A DNA stretch of 64,000 nt. Source: Siphonodentalium dalli. Lineage: Eukaryota; Mollusca; Scaphopoda; Gadilida; Siphonodentaliidae. A program made the translations under genes and the position numbers. Under the pieces are notes generated by a model. The model was not told where the DNA came from. It made no database searches and saw nothing but the letters and a program-made list of their open reading frames with translations. This document shows positions 27,001 through 34,360 of the stretch, one piece after another. The stretch is from assembly GCA_032622095.1 (NCBI GenBank), contig CP136069.1, positions 127,677,450 through 127,741,449 on the forward strand, in the 5' to 3' direction. How positions within the stretch are numbered: the first letter of the stretch is position 1; each line of letters opens with the position of its first letter.

Positions 27001-30000
27001 TTTGATATGTTTTATTAAAAAGACTACTCAGGCGTGCGGAATACCAACATCGGCAGAACATAAATCATTATAATTAATAATAAATAACATATGAAAATTA
27101 CAATACAATAATTTCAACTATATATCAGCGATCGAAATGAATAAGGAGAAACTGTGGTTGTGAACCTGAGCGTAGAATGATAATTGTCTTTACGACCTTG
27201 ACCAAAGCGAAGCAGACAGATGATTGAACATGGATAGCACGGGGTGAGTGAACTGCTAGCTGGCGTTCATTGTCCGTGACCAATCTATCAGAACGCCATC
27301 TGACCTACATATCAATAACACTGGAGACCCTTAACCTGCCAAATCTTTTTAACAGTTGAACTTCAATAAATACATCTGTAGTCAGTTGAAGAGGATGGCT
27401 CTATGTGTATCGTTACACAAAGTCCTGAGCCTCAATTAATTTGAGACAATCGATCAGAATTTATTCAGGAATGCTGTGACTCCACCCTGTTGTTATTTTC
27501 AAAAATACACGGATAGATTGAATCCTGGAGTTCATGGCATTCAAATACGTAGTGAAAATTTCCCTTTCCCTTCACAGTGAACCAAATAATGGCCAAACAA
27601 AAGACAGCAGTAAGACCCATACTCATTATCGTTCTATTTTACCAATAGCACAGAATATAGAATATAGATGAGTTATTCTTTGTTATATAAATCTAATTGA
27701 TAGCGATTTTCATTGAGCGGGGAGGACAATGATGGTAGCCACATATATAATCGTATGAATTACATTGAGAGCATGCATGTGTGTATAAGCTAATTATCTC
27801 AACAGGTAGTTGTATTAACCAGAATGGGAAGAATGTTGAAGATGTCACCAGACATGGTTGTCAAAGGAAATGGGAACACAGACTCCTGGCCGTGGTATGT
27901 GCTGATTTGTATTTCTACATTCCACCCGCTTACCCCCCCCCCCCCCGGATCACTATTTTGGCATATACCAAGTAGTGCAATATCTATATAATACTCTATT
28001 TAAGAAATGGTACTTTAGTACACTCACTAATATGAAGGTGTCACCACTACCCCGTACATCCTGAATAATGGGGTGAAGAAAATATCGAGTCATGGTTATT
28101 TGACACTAATATTATCAAATAACTTTCAAGCATTTGCTGAAGTGATGACGGTAATGTTCATAACTTCAACACATCAAGATGCATGAGACTGAATTACATA
28201 ACAATTGTCATTTTGACTAAGAAATAATCAGAATATAAAAAAAAGTTATGCTACAACATCTGCATACCATCATTTTTGATGAGTCCTGGATACCATTTTT
28301 ATATATAATGAGGCATGGCTATTTCACACTAATATGACAATGTTTCAACCATTTGCTGAAGTAATGTCCATAAAGTCAATACATCAAGATGTATGAGACC
28401 CAATTACATCAATTGTGTATCAATGGCTAAGAAATAACCAAAATATAAACAAGAGTTGATGCTATAAAATGTGCGCAACAGAATTTGTGTTGAATCCTGA
28501 ATGCCGCTTATATAAAATACTAGTCATGGTTATTTTACGTTAATATCATAATTTTCAGTCATTTCCTGAAGTAACGTCCATAACGTCAATACATCAACGT
28601 GTATGAGTTTAAATTACATCAACATGTATGAGTTTAAATTATATCAACATTTGTTATTTTGGCTTAGAAAGAATCAAGATATGAACAATTTGGTGCTATA
28701 AAAGCTGCGTACCATTTTGTTGAATCCTGAATATCGGTTAAATGGGCATATGAATCCTTAGTGCCAGTCAACACAGGGCATGAATCCTGAATACCGGTTA
28801 AATGGGCATATGAATCCTTAGTGCCAGTCAACACAGGGCATGAATCCTGAATGCCGGTTAAATGGGCATATGAATCCTTAGTGCCAGTCAACACAGGGCA
28901 TGAATCCTGGATATCGGTTAAATGGGCATATGAATCCTTAGTGCCAGTCAACACAGGGCATGAATCCTGAATACCGGTTAAATGGGCATATGAATCCTTA
29001 GTGCCAGTCAACACAGGGCATGAATCCTGTACATCACTTCAAGATAATCCAAAACTCGTGTACCAGAAAGGGAGGGGGTATAGCACCATCACACATGTGA
29101 CCCAAAAAATGAAACCTGCACAGGGCCGGCTTGGAACGTTACTTCAGATTCACAAATCGAAATTTAAATGTTCAGCTAGAACTAATTAATTAAAAATAAC
29201 TCTGCGACCTACATTTTAAATTTATTAAAAAAAAATATTTTGTCAACTCGCGGAGAATCTCTATCTTCGTACACACTGTGTATGTTAATGCTGTTTTTCG
29301 TTGGTTTAATATGTCAGAATCCCGATGAAATTCATCGTTTCAGGGACCCACCAGAAGTGATTCAGTCGGCTCTGTATTCGCATGGAAGCGATGTATACCA
29401 ATATGGAAAGACAGGATGGCAATTGTTCACTGCAGCAAACCTCTTCAGCAATAACCAAACGGCGAACGAGCTTAAGTGTGTCCCTCAAAACACATGCTCA
29501 AACAAACAACAGGTTTGTGCATGTACTTTCCATCTTACTAGCATACTAGCATACCGGTACAACACATTACAATATATATATATTCTACCGGAATACGGAA
29601 CAGTTGTGGCCCAGGAGTGACAGAGATTCTCAGATTCACACCAAGATTTCCCAGTTATTTACCCATAATGAATTATAATTCACAACTAAGATATAGAGTT
29701 ATTCCCCTTCCGTTGAGAATAATAGACTGACAGTACAGACCAGATAGAAATTAAGCACATAACACACGTCAGTACTTTGACAAACACAACATGTTCAGTT
29801 TATTCCACCGGATATATTGATACATGTAATACAATATTTTGGATATTCCTCTTTAAAATGGTATAATATGTTGCATATAATGTGATCGTTGAATTCGAAT
29901 ATTAAGTGAGCCTTTAAATCCATGGTTTAAAGCTACTGACGGCCTTTTACTTTGAAAAATCATACATAGTTTGTTAAACCATTATTATCAAGGAGAAAAT

Positions 30001-33000
30001 GAAAAAAAATGAGAAAGAATTAGCTCTTATTTTTATTATAAATCATCATCGAATGACGAAATTCCATATGCTTTGATAGGTATTCTCTATCTGAAAACTT
30101 ATTCATCTCGTGAATAATGGCCACGTATGAGCGTTCCACTTGAATGACCAACTAAATTACTGAATGTTCGTTTTCAAAAATCAAAGCTAAACAGTTAGAG
30201 CACAATAGCACAAGGGTTAGTAACATAAACATCAGAAGGTTAAAGGTACGGTTGGCCTTGGCGGTGGGTATACTATGAAAATATTTCCACCCGTCAAAAA
30301 CAGCCACAAACAGAAAGAACAACAAAATGTAGACATACTTTGTCCGTATACAAATAAGAAATATCGCATAAACAGTATGTTATTGTCATATATTTGACCA
30401 TTGTTATGTAAACAAAAGCATAAAAAGTTACTTTTCTGGTGTTTGTTTACATTATGATGGTAAACATAAAGAGCGTTCTTTGTTGGTGAATTCCTGATAT
30501 GGATCGAATAAAGAGCGTTTATGCTATTTGTGTGTGATTAGCCAGCAGCATTGTGCTGTCTTCTGTGACACAATCAGGCTCTTGTTTAGGTAAAATATAG
30601 TAAATCTTTATGATAACATGCTGTTTACGCGATGGTCATGGTATATATGAACGAAACTGTATGCGTTTTAATGTTTTTATGTTTACGGTGATTGGAACAA
30701 ATATGAATATTTTGGACAACTAAGGCCTCACGTGCCTTTAAGTTTAAATGACTATCCATGTTGCCACACCAAAGTTCGCATACCCTTCATGATTGTTGAA
30801 TAAACTCACCTTGCCAGACAAATGCAAATTCCATGTCAACAAGCTTAGGATTGAAATGGGCACTTGGTAAGAAAATTATTTGGTGACTTTAACAAGAGGG
30901 TGAATTATTTTGCAGTTTGAATTTGACATTTGCCTCATAGAATGGCGTTCATTGAAGCATAACTCCAAACAAATATTTACCTTTAACATAGTTAATCAAA
31001 CTGACAATAAATGTTATATGTGGGCAATGTCATAGCAATTGCATCCATGACTTATTGGCAGATACGGGTCAGTGATTTTGGGGACTATTCTTTTTTTGAA
31101 TATATATACATATATATCACATCGTTCTACAATATAGTACCAAACGTTACAGGTATTGGACCAGCTTTTGACGGACTCCATCACAGACTATCTACCGAAG
31201 CCATTTGGATGCCCGGACTCACTATACGACGTCATACGTCAGTGCTGTGCGAAAGATAGCGTAGACAGGCCAACATTTAGTTCCGTGATACAGGCATTAG
31301 CTAAAATGTAAGATATTTCATATCTAAGATGTATATAAGGTTCCGAACTTCAAGTTACAACAGCAACACAATATATCTGTTTCACCGTTTGCTTACAATG
31401 CGAAATCATATGTCGTATACATTATTCCTTTTAACAGGAACGTGATTGGGGGGTAATTGTTGGGGTGTTTAACTTTAATTTTCTTGAAAACCTGAAGACC
31501 AAAATTCACAACTCTGACAAACGCTCTTTGCATCATCTGTCTCTCTTCAGTTGGAAATTTAGAACCGATACCTTAATTGGTGGGACAATTCTAATCTAAA
31601 ATACTCTAAGATTGAACATTTTTCTCAATTGATAGTAGAATCAGTCAGAAAGTATGCAATTAGGAGGTTAATTCAATCTAGGGTTAAAACAGATTGTCTG
31701 ATTCTGAACATTGTTCGAATAACTAAATTACCATAATAATTTAATCATATTTTCGGTCTGAAATTTCTAAGAATATTTTCCAATTGTTTTGACAATTGAA
31801 ATTGGCGGGTGTACACATCACCACCCATATATATATCGAGATTTATTATTATTAAAAATGTTGATGCTAGAAGATTCTGTAATCAAATTAATCTAATCAA
31901 ACTCATCCAATAGTAGTTTCCTTTGGAAAGAAATTGTAAAATAAGAAGTTTCAACCTGTACTTTTTTTTCTTACAACTAAATACAAACCCTTCCCGCTCT
32001 TGTGTTATGTTATCTGATCTGCTCATATGATGCCTGCTTGTATTTATCGAAAATTCAACTAGAATAATACCATTCCAATGCAATTGTATACTTGTTTTCA
32101 ACTGTGTGGAAGAATCCATTTAGCAAACAAGTGGTTAGTTTGTCATTGACTTCCTTCGTTTCAGTGTTGAATTAGAACTGCCGGGCAGGGAGGAAGATGA
32201 CGACGACCAGAATGGCATTGACACAGCAATTGTCAATCCAGTAGTATATCCAACCAGTTCTCGCCATCGTCATTCAAATTTGCTAAGCGAGGTGCGAATG
32301 TGCGGAAACAAAGTGGTTAATGACTTTGAAAACAGAGAACCAGTTTATGGTGTCGATAGGGCTATTTACGGTAGTCATTCTTCTACAACTAATGCGTCGA
32401 CGACCAACCTGCACACATCGCAATTTACGCTATCGGACGACCACTATCCCTATATGGTGCCATTACCTAATGAACAGCGAGACATATCAACACCAGGGAA
32501 GGGTATATTGAAACGAAACCTAGCTTTCTTGGAAGATCAATACGCCATGTCTCATAGTTTGGAACCGCATCGTCATCAAGGCGGGAGAATCGCTGCACGT
32601 GCTATCGAAGGTGATGATACTGTGCATTATTTACCAGCAGAAAGCATTGTAAATGAACGCGACACCTTGGAGTATGAACAAGTCTCGCCTGCACACTTAT
32701 ATGAAAGTTCTTCCTCGAGCTCAATGCCGTCACGAGGAAGTTTGTTCTCCAGGCTCATGAGAAAAATAGGCTTGAAGAAGAAGAAGGAGAGAAACGAATA
32801 TGCATTTGATAATACTGTTCGATACTCGAGTCGTTCAATTGGCACCATATCACTAAATTCCAATTCATGTTATGAAACAATACAAGGAGCTATGTCACGG
32901 TCCGCAATAGCTACCACCCGAGAGAGTGGCAACAACCAGGCAGTACCTGGATATAACCAACCAACGGTTCCACCGCAACTTCCCCCTCGGCTCAGTGACG

Positions 33001-33215
33001 ACCAGCCTTTTCTGATGGGAGTGCGATTTCCGGGCGACGAACTTCCTGTTGATTATGACGTCGACGAATCCACCGAAGGGGAAGGAGACAACGGAATCAA
33101 CTCCAGCAACCTTGACGACATATTGTATGGAGCCAATCCCACATCGCTCATTCAGCAAACGCAGAGCTTCTCAACCCTTTACAGACATTCCGATAATTAT
33201 GATCCCCTGTATTGA
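8940..33215 (+). CDS. Tandem kinase-homology gene with C-terminal pseudokinase (partial, exons joined by phase)
   Basis: Twelve exons with GT-AG borders and compatible phases were found: 8,940-9,046; 12,640-12,714; 13,917-14,046; 15,721-15,812; 16,652-16,691; 17,587-17,696; 20,373-20,513; 26,124-26,309; 27,806-27,894; 29,344-29,512; 31,153-31,307; 32,165-33,215. They encode the C-lobe of one protein-kinase-like domain, a linker, most of a second kinase-like domain and a long tail. The closest pattern is the tyrosine-kinase group (W-x-APE, D-x-Y-x-x-G-I-L, P-F-T-E-L, and R in the last helix). The second domain lacks the catalytic Asp (HGN for HRD) and the DFG motif (RMG), so it should be a pseudokinase with a scaffold or regulatory role. 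The 5' exons and the second N-lobe are missing from this model, so a membrane or cytosolic location cannot be decided. An in-frame TAG at 26,307-26,309 interrupts the joined frame. The family assignment is by eye. Confidence 0.75.
9047..12639. other. Intron with repeats
   Basis: No exon could be supported. An imperfect inverted repeat lies at 9,542-9,676 (arms containing 'cgtggggttgtt' and 'aacaaccccacg'). A repeat block lies at 10,140-10,740 and is listed separately. From 11,400 to 12,100 there is a 'cctcgaccagtcaaatcgca' motif near 11,436 that resembles the CCAAT-type motif seen near 34,466. The rest is AT-rich and featureless. Confidence 0.55.
10140..10740 (-). repeat. Intronic repeat with ~170-bp subunits
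   Basis: The text 'acaaaattcacaacattgca' near 10,355 recurs as 'acaaaattcacaaatttcca' near 10,524. Similar spacing holds for 'ctctggtaaaa' and 'gagttacaagct'. The period is about 170 bp. Two minus-strand readings of 112 and 63 codons arise from these units and have no recognisable domain. Confidence 0.55.
12640..12714 (+). CDS. Kinase gene exon: first kinase domain, helix F-G region
   Basis: A 75-bp, phase 0-0 exon with acceptor 'gtgtgcctgccag' and donor 'gaattg|gtgagt'. It reads 'YEVMHLGLWPFTELN' and then 'EKMWEL'. Joined to the previous exon it gives the tyrosine-kinase pattern G-I-L-x-Y-E-V-x-x-L-G-x-x-P-F. Trp, usual in 'LWEV', is replaced by Tyr, a mild change. Confidence 0.8.
12715..13916. 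other. Intron, no feature
   Basis: AT-rich. No exon, array or long inverted repeat could be supported. Confidence 0.5.
13917..14046 (+). CDS. Kinase gene exon: end of first kinase domain
   Basis: Acceptor 'ggttgtttcaatgcag' and donor 'gattgg|gtgagt' bound a 130-bp exon, phase 0 in and phase 1 out. It reads 'HPCIPAEVYDIILDCLKKTP' and 'ERSSLDDVESRL'. This is the last subdomain of a tyrosine-kinase-like C-lobe (usual form C-P-x-x-x-Y-x-x-M-x-x-C-W, then P-x-x-R-P-x-F). The Arg that pairs with the APE Glu is kept; Cys-Trp has become Cys-Leu. Confidence 0.82.
14047..15720. other. Intron, no clear feature
   Basis: A minus-strand reading across 13,925-14,374 is a shadow of the exon plus intron. 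The phrase 'cccagaaatatca' occurs twice (near 14,458 and 14,561). Nothing else is supportable. Confidence 0.45.
15721..15812 (+). CDS. Kinase gene exon: linker between kinase domains
   Basis: A 92-bp exon with acceptor 'ttgaacattttttcag' and donor 'gaaatg|gtaaga', phase 1 in and phase 0 out, matching both neighbours. It reads 'AARDVTYPELSSTQTEMKLP'. No domain is recognised; it lies between the two kinase-like domains. 'TYPEL' could be a tyrosine site, but this is only inference. Confidence 0.65.
15813..16651. other. Intron with a CCAAT-type MITE motif
   Basis: Near 16,337 the text 'ctctcggccaatcagaattc' matches the recurring motif near 34,466. No exon is supported. Confidence 0.4.
16652..16691 (+). 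CDS. Kinase gene mini-exon in the linker
   Basis: A 40-bp exon between acceptor 'cctctttttcgttgtag' and donor-like 'ctgata|gtaaat'. It reads 'TLPDYFKKFKSSD', phase 0 in and phase 1 out. It was chosen because it is the piece needed to join phase 0 of the exon at 15,812 to phase 1 of the exon at 17,587; the junction codon then becomes Asn. Small size and a weaker donor keep confidence moderate. Confidence 0.5.
16692..17586. other. Intron, no feature
   Basis: AT-rich. No exon, repeat array or inverted repeat could be supported. Confidence 0.5.
17587..17696 (+). CDS. Kinase gene exon: linker, tyrosine-rich
   Basis: Acceptor 'caattctattgcag' and donor 'tatgag|gtggga' bound a 110-bp exon, phase 1 in and phase 0 out. 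It reads 'PEDQYYNTKLYKRTI' and 'YQDISWQSPTYKYE'. It has six Tyr in 37 residues, unusual for this length; they could be phosphorylation sites (inference). No known domain. Confidence 0.6.
18530..18785. repeat. Dispersed repeat, MITE-like, copy 1
   Basis: Starts 'ttaaccctttatatactaaa' and ends near 'gggagaatccatttaatata'. The same text marks occur at 19,180-19,430 and, more diverged, at 41,205-41,480. A TTAA followed by CCCTTT at the left end suggests piggyBac-like MITE ancestry. Confidence 0.5.
19180..19430. repeat. Dispersed repeat, MITE-like, copy 2
   Basis: Contains 'ttcagataataagttcaaca' followed by its near inverse 'gagcttattatctaaac', and ends 'gggagaatccatttagtata' with 'aaaaaggg'. The left mark 'tatactaaag' matches the inverse of the right end, consistent with terminal inverted repeats. 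Confidence 0.5.
20373..20513 (+). CDS. Kinase gene exon: linker or start of second kinase-like domain
   Basis: A 141-bp, phase 0-0 exon between acceptor 'ggtgtgttttcag' and donor 'aaactg|gtgagt'. It reads 'YGEVVVTEDVSREFKEISEP', then an Ile/Lys-rich stretch ending 'PNSMKSKL'. No motif proves a domain. By position it is either the end of the linker or the first strands of the second kinase-like domain. Splice sites are good and the frame is open throughout. Confidence 0.65.
20700..20830. repeat. Short inverted repeat in intron
   Basis: 'cttagaatcgcctcatt' near 20,740 pairs with 'aatgaggcgattctaag' near 20,794, giving a 17-bp perfect stem with a loop of about 37 nt. A short reading across it is not taken as an exon. 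Confidence 0.6.
21000..23919. repeat. Intronic minisatellite, ~35-bp unit, about 83 copies
   Basis: The unit is 'ggtaggattctttcgtgtat' plus 'tttcactatgcggtc' (35 bp), repeated over about 2.9 kb with point changes (gtgtat/atgtat/ttgtat; cactatg/cattata/cactttg). A nine-unit block beginning near 22,661 is repeated almost exactly near 22,975, a 314-bp higher-order period. The array is most uniform at its right end (23,400-23,919). All open readings here (Phe, Ser, Arg-rich) are repeat translations. It sits in the intron after the exon at 20,373-20,513. Confidence 0.95.
23927..23979 (+). CDS. Possible small exon beside the minisatellite
   Basis: Directly after the last repeat unit, 'caataag' could be an acceptor and 'gagcga|gtgact' a donor. 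The frame reads 'IYADLARGAIANQKLRSE', which looks like amphipathic coding sequence, and runs into TGA if not spliced. It could be the helix-C region of the second kinase domain's N-lobe, which is otherwise missing. The acceptor has a poor pyrimidine tract and no kinase signature (such as the conserved Lys) is seen. Confidence 0.22.
24135..24149. repeat. G15 homopolymer
   Basis: A run of 15 G within intronic sequence, one of several such runs in this window. Confidence 0.9.
24250..24675. repeat. Cluster of palindromic repeats
   Basis: Repeated units of the form 'ctaaagagcggtatacc' and 'gctctttag' are themselves near-palindromic and are joined by 'cgtttggtg' or 'ccctcagta'. At least ten half-units occur in about 425 bp. 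A larger segment ('gctatatgggcctgatatgc') is also duplicated, near 24,302 and 24,415. Confidence 0.85.
24676..26123. other. Intron; expected N-lobe exons not found
   Basis: A kinase N-lobe (glycine loop, Val-Ala-x-Lys, helix C) is expected upstream of 26,124, but no convincing exon was found. Long minus-strand readings (24,866-25,279 and 25,521-25,706) have no domain and no splice support. A plus-strand reading near 25,987 is listed under rejected items. Confidence 0.4.
26124..26309 (+). CDS. Kinase gene exon: second domain, hinge to catalytic loop (HGN), ends in TAG
   Basis: Acceptor 'tcgtctgttgcag' and donor 'acatag|gtagcg' bound 186 bp (62 codons, phase 0-0). It reads 'VYRCMASIPLLEYAKKCG' (hinge-like), 'FHNLAVELNKLQEQGW' (helix E) and 'CHGNIRPDYIHFDETT' (catalytic loop). 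H-G-N replaces the H-R-D of active kinases, so the catalytic base is absent; JAK pseudokinase domains also have HGN. The last codon is TAG, directly against the donor. A consensus donor would be CAG|GT, so a single C-to-T change in a Gln codon would explain it. The next exon at 27,806 continues in the correct phase. Confidence 0.8.
   Translation: MYRCMASIPLLEYAKKCGTYQMYPKLIKCFHNLAVELNKLQEQGWCHGNIRPDYIHFDETT
26310..26804. other. Intron, no feature
   Basis: AT-rich. No exon or repeat could be supported. Confidence 0.45.
26805..27073 (+). CDS. Possible kinase N-lobe-like or alternative terminal exon, out of order
   Basis: An acceptor-like 'atgtattttgtag' ends at 26,804 and an open frame runs about 89 codons to TAA at 27,071, with AATAAA at 27,079-27,084. 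It reads 'QIPGKFTSVWKYTKPTG', 'VLTRFDQTNIEDLLNKN' and 'TTQACGIPTSAEH'. The first part loosely resembles a glycine loop (G-x-F-x-x-V-W) and the second a helix C, which would place it before the exon at 26,124, yet it lies after it. It may be an alternative last exon, a duplicated or displaced exon, or an unrelated frame. The kinase resemblance is weak. Confidence 0.33.
27074..27805. other. Intron, no feature
   Basis: AT-rich. No exon could be supported. Confidence 0.45.
27806..27894 (+). CDS. Kinase gene exon: second domain, degenerate activation segment
   Basis: Acceptor 'taattatctcaacag' and donor 'ccgtg|gtatgt' bound 89 bp, phase 0 in and phase 2 out. It reads 'VVVLTRMGRMLKMSPD' and ends 'NTDSWP' plus the split Trp codon. 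Placed after the catalytic loop, 'VVLTRMG' occupies the position of the strand leading to DFG, with R-M-G instead. The Trp before the next exon's D-P-P-E-V fits the W-x-A-P-E pattern. Loss of DFG supports a pseudokinase. Confidence 0.68.
27933..27946. repeat. C14 homopolymer
   Basis: A run of 14 C about 40 bp downstream of the splice donor at 27,894. Confidence 0.9.
28059..28723. repeat. Tandem array, ~220-bp unit, three diverged copies
   Basis: Copies begin near 28,059, 28,283 and 28,495 with 'tcctg(a/g)at'. They share 'agtcatggttatttga' or close variants, 'catttgctgaagtaatgtcc' and 'tcaatacatcaagatgtatg'. The array lies in the intron between the exons at 27,894 and 29,344. Confidence 0.75.
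28723..29030. repeat. Tandem array, 60-bp unit, five copies
   Basis: Five near-identical units: 'tgaatcctgaataccggtta', 'aatgggcatatgaatcctta' and 'gtgccagtcaacacagggca'. The opening words also begin the 220-bp units upstream, suggesting that the 60-bp array grew from the last one. The open minus-strand reading is a repeat translation, possible only because 60 is a multiple of three. Confidence 0.95.
29344..29512 (+). CDS. Kinase gene exon: second domain, PPE motif and helix F
   Basis: Acceptor 'gaaattcatcgtttcag' and donor 'caacag|gtttgt' bound 169 bp, phase 2 in and phase 0 out. It reads 'DPPEVIQSALYSHGSDVYQY' and 'GKTGWQLFTAANLF'. P-P-E-V stands for A-P-E-V, and S-D-V-Y-x-Y-G is a well-kept helix-F motif. 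The remaining residues, with three Cys, cover the helix-G region. This is the best-conserved part of the second domain. Confidence 0.83.
29513..31152. other. Intron, no feature
   Basis: AT-rich. No exon or array could be supported. Confidence 0.5.
31153..31307 (+). CDS. Kinase gene exon: end of second kinase-like domain
   Basis: Acceptor 'ccaaacgttacag' and donor 'aaaat|gtaaga' bound 155 bp, phase 0 in and phase 2 out. It reads 'GCPDSLYDVIRQCCAKD' and 'VDRPTFSSVIQALAK', a clear final kinase subdomain with C-P-x-x-x-Y and D-R-P-T-F. The intron before it lies at the same place and phase as the intron before 13,917 in the first domain. Confidence 0.88.
31308..32164. other. Last intron; contains fragments of a dispersed repeat
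   Basis: 'gaagaatccatttagc' near 32,110 resembles the ends of the MITE-like repeats at 18,785 and 19,430. No exon seen. Confidence 0.4.
32165..33215 (+). CDS. Kinase gene last exon: acidic, Ser-rich tail with SH3-type proline motif and basic patch
   Basis: Acceptor 'gacttccttcgtttcag' opens a 1,051-bp exon (phase 2 in) that runs to TGA at 33,213-33,215, about 350 residues. It starts with an acidic stretch ('REEDDDDQNG'). It then has tyrosine sites such as 'DHYPYMVPL', a Ser run ('YESSSSSSMPSRGSLFSRL'), a basic patch ('RKIGLKKKKERNE'), a class II SH3-binding-like 'PTVPPQLPPRL', a second acidic stretch ('DESTEGEGD') and the C-terminus 'DNYDPLY'. No folded domain is seen, and a disordered signalling tail is likely. 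'YMVP' fits a Crk-type SH2 site (Y-x-x-P). The open frame of this length argues that the locus is not an old pseudogene. Confidence 0.82.
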
Positions 33216-33360
33216 CTCTGTATTGAATTAAACAATGTATAATCGGGGTTCTCGATTAGTTATTTCATGGCATATGTATTTCAGTCTGAATAACACGCGT
33301 CGTTCGATTAAATATCAGAGTATAGGATATCAATATAATATAATCGGGGAAGGGGCGGGT

Positions 33361-33382
33361 GGGGGGGGGGGGGGGGGGGGGG
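33361..33382. repeat. G22 homopolymer downstream of the kinase gene
   Basis: The longest G run in the window, about 145 bp past the stop codon, preceded by G-rich sequence ('gggggaaggggcgggtg'-like). Confidence 0.9.
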
Positions 33383-34360
33383 TAAACGGAGCCAACTACT
33401 ACTAGTTATTTTTAGAATTTTAGAAATATCCCTTCTTTTTAAAGGTACTCAATTCGAATTACCGCTCGCAAATTACTATTTCCTTGGCTTCGGGGGTAAA
33501 AAATATTTGATTCGAGTCGAGGAACCTACCCATCAAAGTTCAGAGTGATCAGATATCGATGTTTGAAATATATTATTTTAATATTAGTCGACGAGAGGAA
33601 TTTCTCTGACCAAATTGCGGATGAAGATGGATAAATTCTAAAATCAAATGGCTTTTTTTTGTGTCAAATATTTCACAAAACCGGAAAAATTTCGTTGACG
33701 AAAATGTTGATAAATCACAGGTTCTGGGCAATTTTATACTATAGTTGACTGTGGTGAGCATTATTTTTGGATAATTAATCGATTCTGATAACTGAAGCGG
33801 CATTTAAACAAAATGTTGTTGTTGTTAAAATCTGATGATATGGGGACCATCGAATCGGATTGAGTACCTTTAAATACATTGACTAAACAACGGATATATT
33901 CAGAAATAAAATCAAATTAAAACAGTTTTCTAAATGCATCACACCTTACAAGTATATATCCTCAGGAGATCGGACGTACACAAGTCACATGAATTTCCCG
34001 ACCAGCCGCAGTAATTAAACAGTCCTATGGAATGAACATTTTCCTAATCACGTGTGCTGTGCATGTATGCCAATGTAGAACAATCACCATCATTTTTGAG
34101 ACGCTAATTTCTATGTAAATATGTCCAGTACGGATGAAATGTTTTAAATGACAGACGACGATCAACTATTTGATAAAAATAATGAAACAGCGACTTATCC
34201 CCCCCCCCCCCACAGTTCAAATGTACCGCCCGTGTTATCACGTGACCAAACCAGATACAGCGATAATTAATAAATAAGAATAATTTCAGTTTTGTTATCG
34301 ACAGGGTGTATAAAGATAAGAAATGAATGTAGTACGCTATAGTCGACATAGTTTGTGGCA
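33383..34360. other. Intergenic, no gene seen
   Basis: AT-rich with a C13 run at 34,199-34,211. Short readings on the minus strand have no support. Confidence 0.5.

Noticed and set aside
28664..29014. 116-codon minus-strand frame with a perfect 20-residue repeat
   Set aside because: The 60-bp DNA unit is a multiple of three, so one strand stays open by chance. No flanking coding evidence.
29031..29189. Frame with 'VYQKGRGYSTITHV' resembling a glycine loop
   Set aside because: It follows directly from the 60-bp array, has no acceptor, and would sit at the wrong place in the kinase order.
32627..33158. Minus-strand readings over the kinase tail exon
   Set aside because: Shadows of the plus-strand last exon, which has a good acceptor and phase match.
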